Shown here piece by piece: positions 9,983-20,522 of a stretch of DNA of 64,000 nt. The stretch is taken from positions 389,507 to 453,506 of the forward strand of contig WELB01000076.1 of assembly GCA_009602725.1 (NCBI GenBank). Direction: 5' to 3'. Made by a program: the position numbers and the translations under genes. Within the stretch, counting starts at the first letter, position 1. Each line of letters starts with the position of its first letter. The stretch comes from Spirogloea muscicola. Taxonomy: Eukaryota > Streptophyta > Zygnematophyceae > Spirogloeales > Spirogloeaceae. Below the pieces are notes generated by a model. That model made no database searches and was not told the DNA's origin. It saw only the letters and a program-made list of their open reading frames with translations.

Positions 9983-11867
9983 ATGGGCGTCCCATGGCCA
10001 CGCTCTCCGCTTGCCCTCTCGGCCCTGCTCCTCCAGTCGCTCCTCTTCCTCGTAGCTGCTACCTCGGCGGTGGCGCAGATTCCCAAGCCAGTGCTGACGG
10101 CCAGGCTGTCGGGCCAAAACGACAACGGCCCCGCTGATGCGGTCGGCTCATCGCGCTTCGACTTGACGTACCACGCCAACGGCAAGACCACCATGGGATT
10201 CGCTATCACGGGGGTCTCGGGCTTGCCAGCGGGCGACAAGCTCATCCTGGCGCACATCCATGTCGGTACTGTGGACGTTCACGACGGCAAGGTCGTCGTC
10301 AACCTGGTGCCTTACATCAACTTCACCGACTTCACGCTCACGGGAGCTGCCGCGGGCCGGCTGGCCATCGACACTGCGCTGGCTGATGCCATTTACAGCA
10401 ACCCTGATGGTTACTATGTCAATGTTCACTCCAATGTCTACCCAGCCGGTACACGCTCCTCCCTTGCATGAGCAGTTGCGTTAGCCAATCCAGCCAGTAT
10501 GTCAACAATAATGATGGCGCAGAGCAGCCACTCCACAAGCTCGTTGGCAGACATCTTGCTCATTCGAGCAGACTGCCCTTCTCATGATGCTCCTCTGATG
10601 GCCCACTGTAAGAGCATGACGGAAGCTCTCCTTATGCCCCCGCCCCTCACGAGACTCCATGCCAATGCAGGCCTGATAAGAGGCCAGCTCGCTGATCCAT
10701 ATTCTGCCAACCAACAGCCAGCAGCCAACTCCCGTGAGTTCACACCTGTAACTGCAAAGTATGGCAAAGCTTCAGTCAGCCTTCTATCTTGCTCACTCAC
10801 TCACTCACTCACCCTCTATCACTTTCTCACTCACTGTAAAGATGTGTGGCTTGCCTTTTGCAGTACGCTTTTCATCCGCCCTGTTGGGAAGCAATGAGCC
10901 AAATAGCACCTCAAACGGCTCTGGCAGTGCCAAGTTTGCCTTCTCATCCATAAATTCGACGACAGAGCTGGTTGAGTTCCTCTTGAATGTCACTGGTCTG
11001 GACTTCATCTTCCTGGCCCACATCCACGCTGGTGCTGCATCTGTCAGTGGGCCTGTCGTCATCGACTTTGTTCCTGCCATTAGGTAACCCTGCTGACCTT
11101 TCTTACATTCAGCAACTGGTCTCATAAAAGCTTTACTGAAGGGCCAACCATGGATGTGCTTGAAAGTGAAGTGCCTTCAGCTTGAGCCCCCGTCTTACTC
11201 TCTCACCAACCTCGATGGCAGGTTTGGCTCGTTCAACACCAACCATTACTACCGAGGCTACGTGACAACAAACAAGACGCTTGTGGATAACATCACTGCC
11301 CCGCCTGATAATTACTACACCAACATTCATACAAACAAATATCCTGCTGGTGAGAGATGCATGTGCTTGTAAGAAAACGACCAAAAGGGATTGCACTGTA
11401 GTCTTCAGCAAAGTGTAGAAGTCCTCAGTCCCGTTTGAGCCTGCAGATTGTAATTTTACTGAATGAGAAGTGTAGCATAACTTGAAGGCAGTTGCTTGTC
11501 TGGCCGCTCTGACACCCCCTGTGGATGAGCAGGAGCTGTGCGAGGTCAGCTTGCAGCTAATACCACATCAGGAAGCAATCCTGCGCCCCCCCCCCCTGTC
11601 AACATGACTGGTCAGTAACTGCAAATGCATCTCCTGTAGGTTAAGAAGTGCGATAGAGTAATTCTTCAACATTGCGGCCCTGAATGAGACGCAAACATAT
11701 GTACGACCTTGTCTTCTCATGGACCTTCTTGCACGGCCATCCTCTTGATGCAAAGGTCAAAGTCTGGGCACATGCTGGCAGGTGGAGGCTACAGCCGCAG
11801 CTTACCCTCATGGCTGGCATATGGCTTCTCTTTCCTGGGTGTGGCTGCTACTGGAGCTCTACTATAG
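9983..11867 (+). CDS. Secreted protein with two CHRD domains and a hydrophobic C-terminus
   Basis: Five exons: 9983-10448, 10864-11083, 11222-11349, 11533-11610, 11782-11867. Spliced length is 978 bases, 325 residues. The first 30 residues form a signal peptide (hydrophobic run ALSALLLQSLLFLVAAT, small residues before AQ). Two CHRD (chordin-like) domains follow, each with the hallmark LAHIH(V/A)G and N(V/I)HxNxYPAG motifs. After the second domain comes a proline-rich linker (PAPPPP) and a C-terminal hydrophobic stretch (WLAYGFSFLGVAATGALL) that looks like a GPI signal or membrane anchor. CHRD domains occur in metazoan chordin and in many bacterial and algal secreted proteins, where their role is mostly unknown. 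The first intron boundary (10449-10863) is the least certain. Probably an extracellular or wall-associated protein; no enzyme activity can be assigned. Confidence 0.85.
10796..10838. repeat. CTCA tetranucleotide run
   Basis: Imperfect CTCA repeats in the first intron of the CHRD gene, just upstream of its 3' splice site at 10863. They may serve as the pyrimidine-rich tract. Confidence 0.7.
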
Positions 11868-12733
11868 ATGCAATTCGTTGGCGTTGTGTGTTGTCTCTTG
11901 GAATAGGACCTAACACATTGTCTAGGCTTGTCTCTTGAAACAGAAACTTACACATTGGCTAGGCTGGTAGCAGGCTGAGTAGGCTAAGGCTGATTAATTT
12001 GTCCGGCTAAGGCTGATTAATTTGTCCGGCTTTAGAGCTTTTCGTTCATCCTGATTTTCACAGCTTGCTATTGAATGTCAGAAGGACCTTAGCTTCAAGC
12101 CCAAGTCTCGAGCAATGGTCACATCATCCCGTAGTCAAGCAGGTCACTTGTGAGGCAAATGGAATGAATGTCACTTCACCAACTTCGAAGCTACCAAATG
12201 CCTAAATAAGGGGGGGGAAATGTATGTTGATAAGTCCCGTCTATGTCAAAGCCTGACGGCCACGATCTTTGCTGTACATCTCATGGTGCTGCCACAACAG
12301 GCCCGTATATCCTGGTCACAGCATGTGAAAGCTTAGACAATGAGTTCCAGCGTGCTGAGGACCGAAGGACCATGCAAAGGGTAGTAGAATGCATGGCACA
12401 TCCAGCGGCTACGAGTCTGACGTAACACATTTGCATGCAACCAAACAAGTACTTGCAATTGCAAAGGTAAATGTCATGCAGATGCTGCAACTGAGTTGAG
12501 AAGACGCACCCAATGACGCTTGTAGGCCCCTCCGAACCTTTGTCAATTCTTTTTGGGCTGGCTTTTCGCAGCCCTTGCTCCCATTAGGAGTGCCACTTCT
12601 TCCCCCATTGGGAGTGCCACTAAAAGAATATTAAAAAATGAATTTAAAAAAATGACATGTAGGCATCAGCAAGCGACTTGAAAGACCTGCCTCTCTCGCG
12701 TCGTCCTGTCCAATATGTGTAGACAAACATTGG
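11868..12733. repeat. Intergenic: 23-bp tandem duplication and a hairpin copy
   Basis: A 23-base unit occurs twice in a row at 11986-12008 and 12009-12031. A dispersed hairpin copy is at 12555-12574, preceded by the conserved CTTTGTCAATTC flank and followed by two short GGAGTGCCACT repeats. This is the 3' space shared by the convergent CHRD and PPR genes. No gene is seen. Confidence 0.6.
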
Positions 12734-14603
12734 CTAGCCTGCATGCGTGTGCTCCAGCCACTCTGCCCCCAATAATCCTTCAAGCTTCATCGCCTCCTCT
12801 GTGCGACCAGCCTGTGCATGAGCCTTGAGCAGCTGTCTGGCCAGGCCATTCGCAGGCAAGCCTTGCCGGTGCATGACCTCGAGCTCCCTAATTGCCTGAT
12901 CATGCCTTCCGGCATTTGTGTGCAATGCCAGCAGCACCTCAAAGGTGGCCACGTTGGGGCTACAACCAGCACTCTGCATTTGTCGCTGGACCTGCATGGC
13001 CTCCTCATCTAGGTCCAGCTGGCGGAAGCAATCCATGAGCATGTTGTACATCGTCGCTGTTGGTGCACATCCAGATGCCTGCATTGCCTTGAGGACCTGC
13101 AAGCCTTTCTGTGGACATTGGTCTGTGCAGAGGGCTTGCAGAAGGCTGTTGTAAATGGCCAGCGAGGGCATGATACCGACTTTCTTCATCTTCGTCAGCA
13201 AAGCAGTGGCCTTGTCTGAGTTACCCGACTTCCTTGCATAGACGCCCATCGTGGACTGGAACGCCAGCAAGTCAAGCTTGATGGTTGTTTGGAGGAGTGC
13301 CTGAACTTCCAGATCCGCCTCGCGAAGGCGTCCAACCCTGGCCAGGGCATCAATGAGAGACGTTCTGGCAACGAGGCCGAGCTGCAGGCCTGACAATCTG
13401 ACACACTTGACAAGCTCAACCACCTCCACTACAAGCCCAACCTTGGAGCAAGCAGCAATCATGCGACATATGTCGCCCGAGCTCAGGCTTATCCTTGCCG
13501 CCTTCACCTCCTCCAGCAGCTGCAACAAGAGGCGCTGATTGCCGCACTGGCTGCCGGCCTCTATGAGGTCCCTGTACAGGTGCCTCCCTGGCCGGAAGCC
13601 GCGCCGCTGGCATCCTTGCAGGACGTCCATTGCTTCCTGGACCGCCCCACTCTTAGCATATGCCAAAATGCAAAGGTGCCTGAGCTTGAAAAGGCCTAGT
13701 GGCCCATAAAGGTCCATAGTGCTGCCGGCGAACACAGCTGGCCTTTCATCAAGCTCGCAAGATGAAGCTGGCCTGTCGTCCTTCATGCCTGATGGCTTTG
13801 GCTGGGCTTCCTGCAACCATTGTGCTCGCCGGTTCAGAACCACGCTAGCATGTAGTACTTACCAACAGAAGAGGGTATGCTTTGGTACGGGTACAGGAAA
13901 TGCGAGAGAGGTGACATGTGCAATTTGGCGACACCAGTGACAATAATGGGAAATGCCAATGGTCAATTGTCACATCAATATGTTGCAAGAAAATCATTGC
14001 CATGTTCTTCTGGGGATGAACAACTCAAATGCCTCGAAGCACAACAGCAAGGCACCCGGTCACCTCTGCAGCAGTCAGACATATAGACCAGGCGTTGCAG
14101 ACGCTAACCTGCTGGACCTGGGCGCCAGTCGCCTGCTGAGAGAGCACGCGGTCGGGAATGCCATGGCCCCTGTGTTCCAGCTGCCGCAATAGGGCCACTG
14201 CGTCAATCGAAAGTCCGGGTGAGCCACCCCTGACCAGCCTAGGCAGAAAGGCTGGGTCAGCAGCAGCTCCTGGCACGCCTTCATTTGCGGGTCTGCGCCG
14301 CGATCGCGACGTGGCTCGGAGCTGGGGCAGTGGCACCGGCCGGGGCGGCACACGGGAGGTCTTGGGTCGTCGCTGGAGCTGCTGCCCCAGCCTGCGAGGA
14401 TTGGCCTCCTTCTGGCTTTGTCCAGGCGGCACCACCTCGTCTGTGCCCTCCATTGCAGTTGCGATTGGCGGGTCCACGCCAGCTGCCGCTGCCACGGATG
14501 CTCCTGCTGGACGCCCGCCATGCCTGGGTGCAGGTCGGCCTTGAAGTAGCGGGACAGTCAACACGGGCCACTTGGGCGGCGCAAGGGTCCGCATATCAGC
14601 CAT
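12734..14603 (-). CDS. Pentatricopeptide repeat (PPR) protein
   Basis: Two exons, 14603-14109 and 13810-12734, joined in phase 0; 523 residues. The second exon is a run of about eight PPR units of roughly 35 residues. The four clearest are in the C-terminal half, with cores such as AIYNSLLQALCTDQCPQKGL, TMYNMLMDCFRQLDLDEEAM and ATFEVLLALHTNAGRHDQAI. PPR proteins bind RNA in plastids or mitochondria and act in editing, splicing or stability. The first exon is a long Ala/Pro/Arg-rich leader that could include an organelle transit peptide. No E, DYW or SMR domain is visible, so this is a P-class protein. Start ATG at 14603 is the first in the frame. The target RNA cannot be inferred. Confidence 0.88.
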
Positions 14604-15179
14604 GCTGAGCGCCTCCTAGGCGGACGTCACAGCGCAGCCTCCTCAAGCTTTCACGAGCCGCGCTGCGCCAGCACAACTGCACTACTTTGCTAGGGCGCGG
14701 AACATGCTGCGCGGCCAGTTGGCGGTAGGAGTCCAACACTGGCAAGCGCGGAGCTGCCAAGCTCGCAGTCGCCGCCCTGGTAGCACGGCCACCCTGATTG
14801 CCGGGTCAAGCGCGCGGCCCCGCAGAGCCCTTCTCCTCGTTGGCTGTGCAGCGTCAGAGTCGGCCTCTTGGAGAACGCGGGCGGCTCGCCCTGACACCAC
14901 TGTTCGACGACGTCAATGACGCGGCCTGGGTCTGCCGCAAGGCCGCCAATGGCCTCGCATGGGACCGTGAGACGGCCAAGCAACGCAGCCTGAAAGCCAT
15001 GGACACGTTCGGGGTCCTCGGGCTGCCGCCCCCGCTGAATCTCAGACTTTCTGCAGGCCAATGGTCCCTACGCAGGCGGCCAGGCCTAAACCCTAGAGCC
15101 CCTTACACACCCCTTTTCCGGCTGAGATGGGCTTGCCAGCTGCATATCTGTCGCTCTCGACGAGTTTCGGCCTGTTTGC
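14604..15179. other. GC-rich interval, no gene recognised
   Basis: Upstream of the PPR gene. Open frames exist on both strands (for example minus 15061-14690), but none resembles a known family or shows splice-consistent continuation. It may include the PPR promoter and 5' UTR and the worn edge of the adjacent retroelement. Confidence 0.4.
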
Positions 15180-15320
15180 AGCGTGCTCAGGCTAGTGCCT
15201 TGCACCAGAAAGCTGGGCGAGCTCTAGTAGGTGGCAGAAGGGCTCTGTTCCTGGCATCTAGTATTCATGCATCGAGTAGTGACCTTTATGTTTTGACCCG
15301 TGGTTATTGAGCGGGTCAAT
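15180..15320 (+). mobile_element. Retroelement 3' tail with stop-codon stem-loop
   Basis: A short frame ends SSDLYVLTRGY with TGA at 15308-15310. The 8-base arm at 15293-15300 (TTGACCCG) is a perfect reverse complement of 15312-15319, leaving an 11-base loop that contains the stop codon. Downstream sequence to about 15400 recurs as a reverse complement at about 16770-16830. Confidence 0.7.
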
Positions 15321-15721
15321 CTGCTGTAGGTTATGTAGGTCTTTAGATGTGCTTGCCTTTGTACCTGGCCATTTGGCCTACATTTCTTTCTAATACACGA
15401 TCTCTTCCTTACACAGAGCCCTAGACGAGGAAAGGCAAGCGGTGCGCATGAAATTGAAAGGGAGTCTAGCCTTACAAATGTCCTGTTAACTGGGTAATGA
15501 GCTGGCTAAGGGGGTCACTAAATATCCCCGAGTGAGCACATGAATATCTGACAAGCTATACTGAGGAGCCAACCACCACCACGAAAGCTACTTGCCTGGG
15601 CTAATGCACGATCAGCACGCTGGTGAATTGCGAGTGCCTGGGAGCGCTGCAGACTCGATGATAGCCGCAATCTAAAGTATGCAACGATGGCTTGAGGGAC
15701 GCTAAGATTTAATGGCCTTAG

Positions 15722-16430
15722 CTACCCGCCCCGACTACGTCGACGCGCATCAACATGCAGTGCCAGACGATGGAGGACCACTTCGTTCCGTAGCCGCCCG
15801 TATATGTCCATGGCGCAAGGGAAGAAGTGGTCGCCCCGGGAGTGAGTGCCTCTCCTTCCTCTCCGCATGATGAGTCGCCCAACCTGGCACAGTCGGTGTG
15901 GGTGCCCCTGGTTGGAACGCGTCGATGAGAACGGCGTCGAGGAGAAGACGAGGCCCACCACTCCGGGGGGTGGCCACCACATCCAGTCGCCTGACGTAAG
16001 GCCTGCCACGCTTCTGGAGTACCGGCATGATGCCCGGCACCTCTATGGCCGCATGATAACCTGCCTCGCGCACCAAGCCATACATAGCGTCTCTGAGAAG
16101 ATTGTGGGAGGCATTACGTTCACTTCCCGCAACACATCGAAGCATGTGAGCTGCCAAAGAGATCTCATCCTCCGAACGATGGCCACATTCACACTGTCGA
16201 ATGCCAGCCAAACAAAGTGGAGGGAGGCCGAGATGGTGATGGACGGCCGTCCGGAAGAGGTCGTCGGAGAGCCGAAGGGATTCATAGATTGGCAGAGCGT
16301 TGAGCCACTCCGACGCCCCCAGAGAGCTGATGAAATGAAGACGAGAGAGCCCACGCCCATCCTCCTTGAGCAGAGCTTGGAGGTGGCTCATGGCTTGCTC
16401 ATTGGCTGCACGAGAGCTTGAGCCTTCAGA
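15722..16430 (-). mobile_element. C-terminal fragment of the non-LTR retrotransposon
   Basis: The minus-strand frame from 16391 to 15750 encodes WLNALPIYESL, a CECG motif, AAHMLRC, HNLLRDAMYGLVREAGY, RRLDVVATPRSGG and LLLDAVLIDAF. A frame shift of the reading then gives FFPCAMDIYGRL down to about 15722. The first part is collinear with the 3' part of the element at 7209-8970. The CxCG plus later R(x)D(x)V and DAV motifs fit a restriction-like endonuclease domain, an inference from motif order only. No reverse transcriptase is attached, so the fragment is 5'-truncated. Confidence 0.75.
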
Positions 16431-16769
16431 TCAGAGCATCTTGCCTACGCCGTAAAGTTGACCTGATCCGCCGCAAGTGATGGGAAGGAGCGGAGAAGGT
16501 CTTCGCATCTGCGAATGTCAGAGACGGAGATTTGAAAAGGCAGGCGTTAACAGGAGACGGCAGGTATTGAAAAAACGGAGGAGGCCAAGCTAAGCCCAAC
16601 TTTGTCCACACTTCTTCAAGGAAAGGGTCCAGCCACTGAGACCCGAAAAGCCCCGTGCCCATCGATGGCGGCGTTTGCTGCTGCATGCGCAGCCTTCACA
16701 GCTGAGAGCGCCAGTTTTATGATAGAGCTGTTTCTCAGTGTTGTGGAAAATTTAGTGAATTTAATCAAA

Positions 16770-16935
16770 CGAAGGCCAAATGGCCAAGTACAGAGGCAAG
16801 CACATCTAAAGGCCTACATAACTTACAGCAGATTGACCCGCTTAGTAACCACGGCTCAAAACATAAAGGTCGCTAATCGATGTCTGAATACTAGATGTCA
16901 GATACGAAGCCCTTCTGCCACCAACTAGAGCTCGA
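16770..16935 (-). mobile_element. Retroelement 3' tail
   Basis: The minus-strand frame ends ISDLYVLSRGY with the stop at about 16842. The arms at 16833-16840 and 16852-16859 can pair with one mismatch. It is close to a reverse complement of the tail at 15280-15390. Confidence 0.7.
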
Positions 16936-17019
16936 CCAGCTTTCTGGTGCTGGCTGCTGCCTCCAGGTGAGGCCGGGCAACTCCTTCCCTCCTTGCTTGC
17001 TGCTTTTAGAGATAGTGCT

Positions 17020-17880
17020 CGCCCGTTGAGGATAGGTGATGGAAGAGCCAGCCCAGAAAAGAATGAACAGAATACGAGAAGGGGGCCCAGGGAAGTGCTA
17101 AGAAAAGCAAGCACACAAAGAAACAAAGCAGCCTCGAATCACTCAGTAACCCCTGCTAAGCAGCCGCAGATCAGAGATATTAGGCTCCTGGAAGTGGGTG
17201 TTTTTGGCTTTCACTCAGACTTGCATCTCCTGACTAGAGGTTACTGAGCGTTCCCTGGCTGATGTTATAGCTCTAGTCCGGCTCCTTCAGACCTTGTCCA
17301 TTCCTTTGGGCAAGGTCATACCTTGATTTAGGTCTCCGTGTTATGTAGCATTGTTTAGTCTGCACTCGACTCTGCCTGAACAATGTATTGGCTTGAATTG
17401 GCCTCCCTTTCAATTCATGCGCCCCGCGCGCCTTCTCTCTCTCTTTGGGCTGGCCTTTCCCAGCCACCAGTCAATCTGGCCGCGCTTCCTTTTAGCACTT
17501 CCCGGCCCCTTCGGACCTTGTCCATCCTTTTCGGAGAGAAGAAAGTGCGCGCCCATAGAGAAGAGAAGGCCAGCCCGAAAAGAATGGACAAAATCCAAAG
17601 AGCCAAAGAGATGCCTACCAAAACATGACACTGCTAAACACAAGACGACGCAACGGGAAACTCAGTAACTCCTGCTAAGCAGCCTCTCGGACTGGCTTTC
17701 CAGCCCTCGCCCCATTTGGAAGACTAGACTCGTTCTTTCCCGCTACTAGTCTCTCCGACTTGCGTCTGCTGACTGAGCAGGCACCCTCAGTGGTCCCCAC
17801 AGATTCTCCGACTCCTCTGGACCTTGTTCAGTCTTCTGTGGGCTGGCTTTTCACAGCCCTCGCTCCCCTTGGGAGCGCTG
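17020..17880. repeat. Cluster of four or more hairpin copies and a retroelement tail
   Basis: Hairpin copies lie near 17036-17062, 17447-17466, 17567-17579 (half) and 17840-17859, in both orientations. Their flanks are shared (GGACCTTGTCCATTCTTTT or its reverse complement). A plus-strand tail ending LHLLTRGY and TGA is at 17200-17247. The area looks like nested insertions. Confidence 0.65.
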
Positions 17881-18975
17881 CTTCCTTTGGGTGCGGCCAT
17901 GATTGTGAGTGGGTAGTACGGGGCTCAAGCATGTGGGAGCAAGCAGTGGGGCCAAGGATCACCTCATCAATGAGCTGCTCCGGCAGGCCCAGGCTCAACA
18001 CCTTGTACTTAGCCAACTCCCATGCTCTGATGTGGCACCCTCTTGGTGACTGCCGGTGACTGCTGCTGGTTTGCGCTCATCCGGTCAAATCAGTGGGCTG
18101 CAGCCTTTTGGGTGTGAAGGACCTGTGCAGCCTCTTCAGAATCCTCTGTGCTAGCAGCATTGAGCGAGCAAGTCTTAGACTGCTCCTTACCGCACCAATA
18201 CTGCCTGGTTCCCATATGAATGCATAATTATGTATTACATTGTGAGGGTGATGAAAGTTTGGACCTATAGTGCCTCTTCTGTGCAAAGCAGTATTCCCAG
18301 CATCCGAGTTTGCGCAAGGCAAGGGCATAACTCAGAACTGCATGAACTTCTGAGCCTTGCCCCTCCCCATTAGGATCGTTGGAACCGGCTTAGGAAGCAC
18401 GGCTCAGCACAAGGAAGTGCAGCTATCTGAAAATCGCTGAAACCTTGGTGAAGAACAATTTGCACGAGTTTGTGTCTCGTGGCACTTAACACAACGCCGG
18501 TGCTCTCCTCAAATGCTCTGCCTTTGAGGAGATGCTCTGCCATCCAGTACATTGGGTTGTTTGTTGGTGTGTTGTCTGTGCAGTCCTAATTGAGTTTCTA
18601 GTCTTTGCAGTCTTTGCGACTAGCTATATATTCTAGAGCTTCTTTGGGTGTCTTCCTGTGGGCTTCTTACAACCATAATTGCCTGTAGGTGCCTGGTCAT
18701 TCCTTATGCCAGCACAACAGGAATGAGCAGGTTGCTACAACATGTACAAGTCGCACAGAGCATGAAAAAGGAGTGGAAGCTGTAGTAGTCACATGCTTGA
18801 CTAGCACCATTTCCTGTGCGAGTGAGACTCTTTGACGTGCAGAAGTTCGTTAACAAGGACTAAGTATTACGCAGGCTATTGAGCAGGTACACAATACCAG
18901 CTGCTTTTTGTGCAATTCAGAGAGCTTTAAGCACAACCTGTCGCCAGGTGCATATTCAGCGAGCACCTCCGTCAA
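17881..18975. other. Intergenic, nothing recognised
   Basis: Only short open frames on either strand and no repeats shared with the rest of the window. It contains the 3' UTR side of the GST gene. Confidence 0.4.
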
Positions 18976-20522
18976 TTAGACATCAGCCTTTATCCAAGAA
19001 GGACGGCTACTTATGCGCTTCCACCATGCATTGACGTTGGGTCTGCTCTCAATAAGGTCACCCTTCTTGGCCAACTTGAACAGGTAGTCCGTGAATGGTA
19101 GATGAGAAAGATCAGCCATGCTGCCAGTACGACAAGCAGCTGTCAGTCCAGGGTGCATGACAGCCCAGTAAAGGTGGATTTTTCACTCAGAATGATGCTC
19201 ATAGGACATCAAGTAGCATGCTCCAGCAGACTCTACAAGGAGCTTAGTACTAGCTATATGCAATTGCCTTGTGTCAGGTGCTGCACAAATCGCTTAATTG
19301 GGACAGAGACACTCACGTGAACCTGTCCAGTGCAAGGTACTCGTGCTTTGCCAAGTGCTTCTCATAGACGTCCAGCACTTTTTCAAGTTTTTGTTGTGCG
19401 TCGGTGGCCAGCCAGTCGTTCACCTCTTCAGGGAACAGAGGTGGCCCTACCACTTTCTTGAAGCCCTGCAGGAGACAAGGCAACTCTCTAGTGTCTATGC
19501 TTGACGCAGGCATACTGGGTGATGCAGAGCACCGAGCATGGCAGGTTTGCTGTGCTATGGGAGGCAGACATCAGGACAACAATCTGAAGACTCTGACCAG
19601 CTACCTGCAGGAACAACCAGAAATACCGACCTCGGCATATGTCCACAGCATCAGACGGTGACCTGCAGTTTGGTGCGCAAGCGGGCAGAGTCAAAAGCTC
19701 ACCAGCTCCCGCACAAGGATAGAGACGTGCTTGTTGAACTCTTGGCCTTCCACCTGAAGCCACTGCTCGACCAGAGCCCTTTCCTCTAGGTTGGAGCCAA
19801 TCAGGTCGGTCCCTTGGCCCTCATACTTCTCAGCGATGTACCTTGCGATCGCCCTGGACTCTGTCCACACACATCAAGATGGACCGTAAGTAGCAACGAA
19901 CGTAAGCAAGTCTACAATGTACCACGGCCTTGTCCATGTAACCACCTTCACATTCATGGGCAATATATAGTACACATCAACCTGCATCAGGCATTGCTGC
20001 TTAAGGACACTGGTTGCTTTATTAATGTAGTTGCATACACGCATGCAGCTCCACTTGTACAATGTTTCAGTAGTGTGATGTAACACATTATGTAGGAAAA
20101 GGGAACTGACCATAGAGCATGAATTGCCCGTCCTCCATGACTGGGATAAGGCCGAATGGCTGCACGGAGGAAGACGAATATATCACTGTTGGCTCCTCCA
20201 GAATGAAGATTGTCAGATGACAAGCTCAATCTGGAGAGGAGCTAGCTCAGTTGCTTGCAGATGTTCCAAGGCGGGTAAGTAGAGAGCATCTAGGCCAAGC
20301 TGCACATTGCAATGTGGCAACCCCCACGGCCGCTGCTGAGGACTACAGAGCAGGTCCACTTGCTTGCTTATCGAGAAACTCGCCCTCCCGGTGCTTCATC
20401 TCGAAGATGTCCACCGGCTGCAACACAATGTCCTGCTCGGTGAGGCCCTTCTCGTACGCGGCAGTCAAGACGCGCCGAACGTGCACCGAGATGGGGTGGC
20501 CGTATAGGGTAATGGGCGCCAT
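18976..20522 (-). CDS. Glutathione S-transferase, phi-like
   Basis: Five exons: 20522-20364, 20159-20111, 19860-19703, 19465-19317, 19120-18976; 660 bases, 219 residues, a usual size for the class. The N-terminal thioredoxin-like half begins MAPITLYGHPISVHVRRVL, with Ser12 at the position of the catalytic serine of phi and theta classes. The glutathione-contacting cis-proline region is PFGLIPVMEDG and the following ESRAIARYI has Glu70 and Ser71 as in other GSTs. The C-terminal helical half contains KVLDVYEKHLAKHEYLAL and ADLSHLPFTDYL, typical of phi enzymes, and ends RPNVNAWWKRISSRPSW. It conjugates glutathione to electrophiles or reduces peroxides, probably in the cytosol. Intron 1 must start with GC (GCAAGT, 20363-20358) to give FLDKQPFGLIPV; a GT reading gives extra residues. 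Confidence 0.92.

Noticed and set aside
14690-15061. Minus-strand open frame of 123 codons upstream of the PPR gene
   Set aside because: Looks protein-like in places (VIDVVEQW) but has no recognisable domain and no link to the PPR reading frame. It may be old retroelement sequence.
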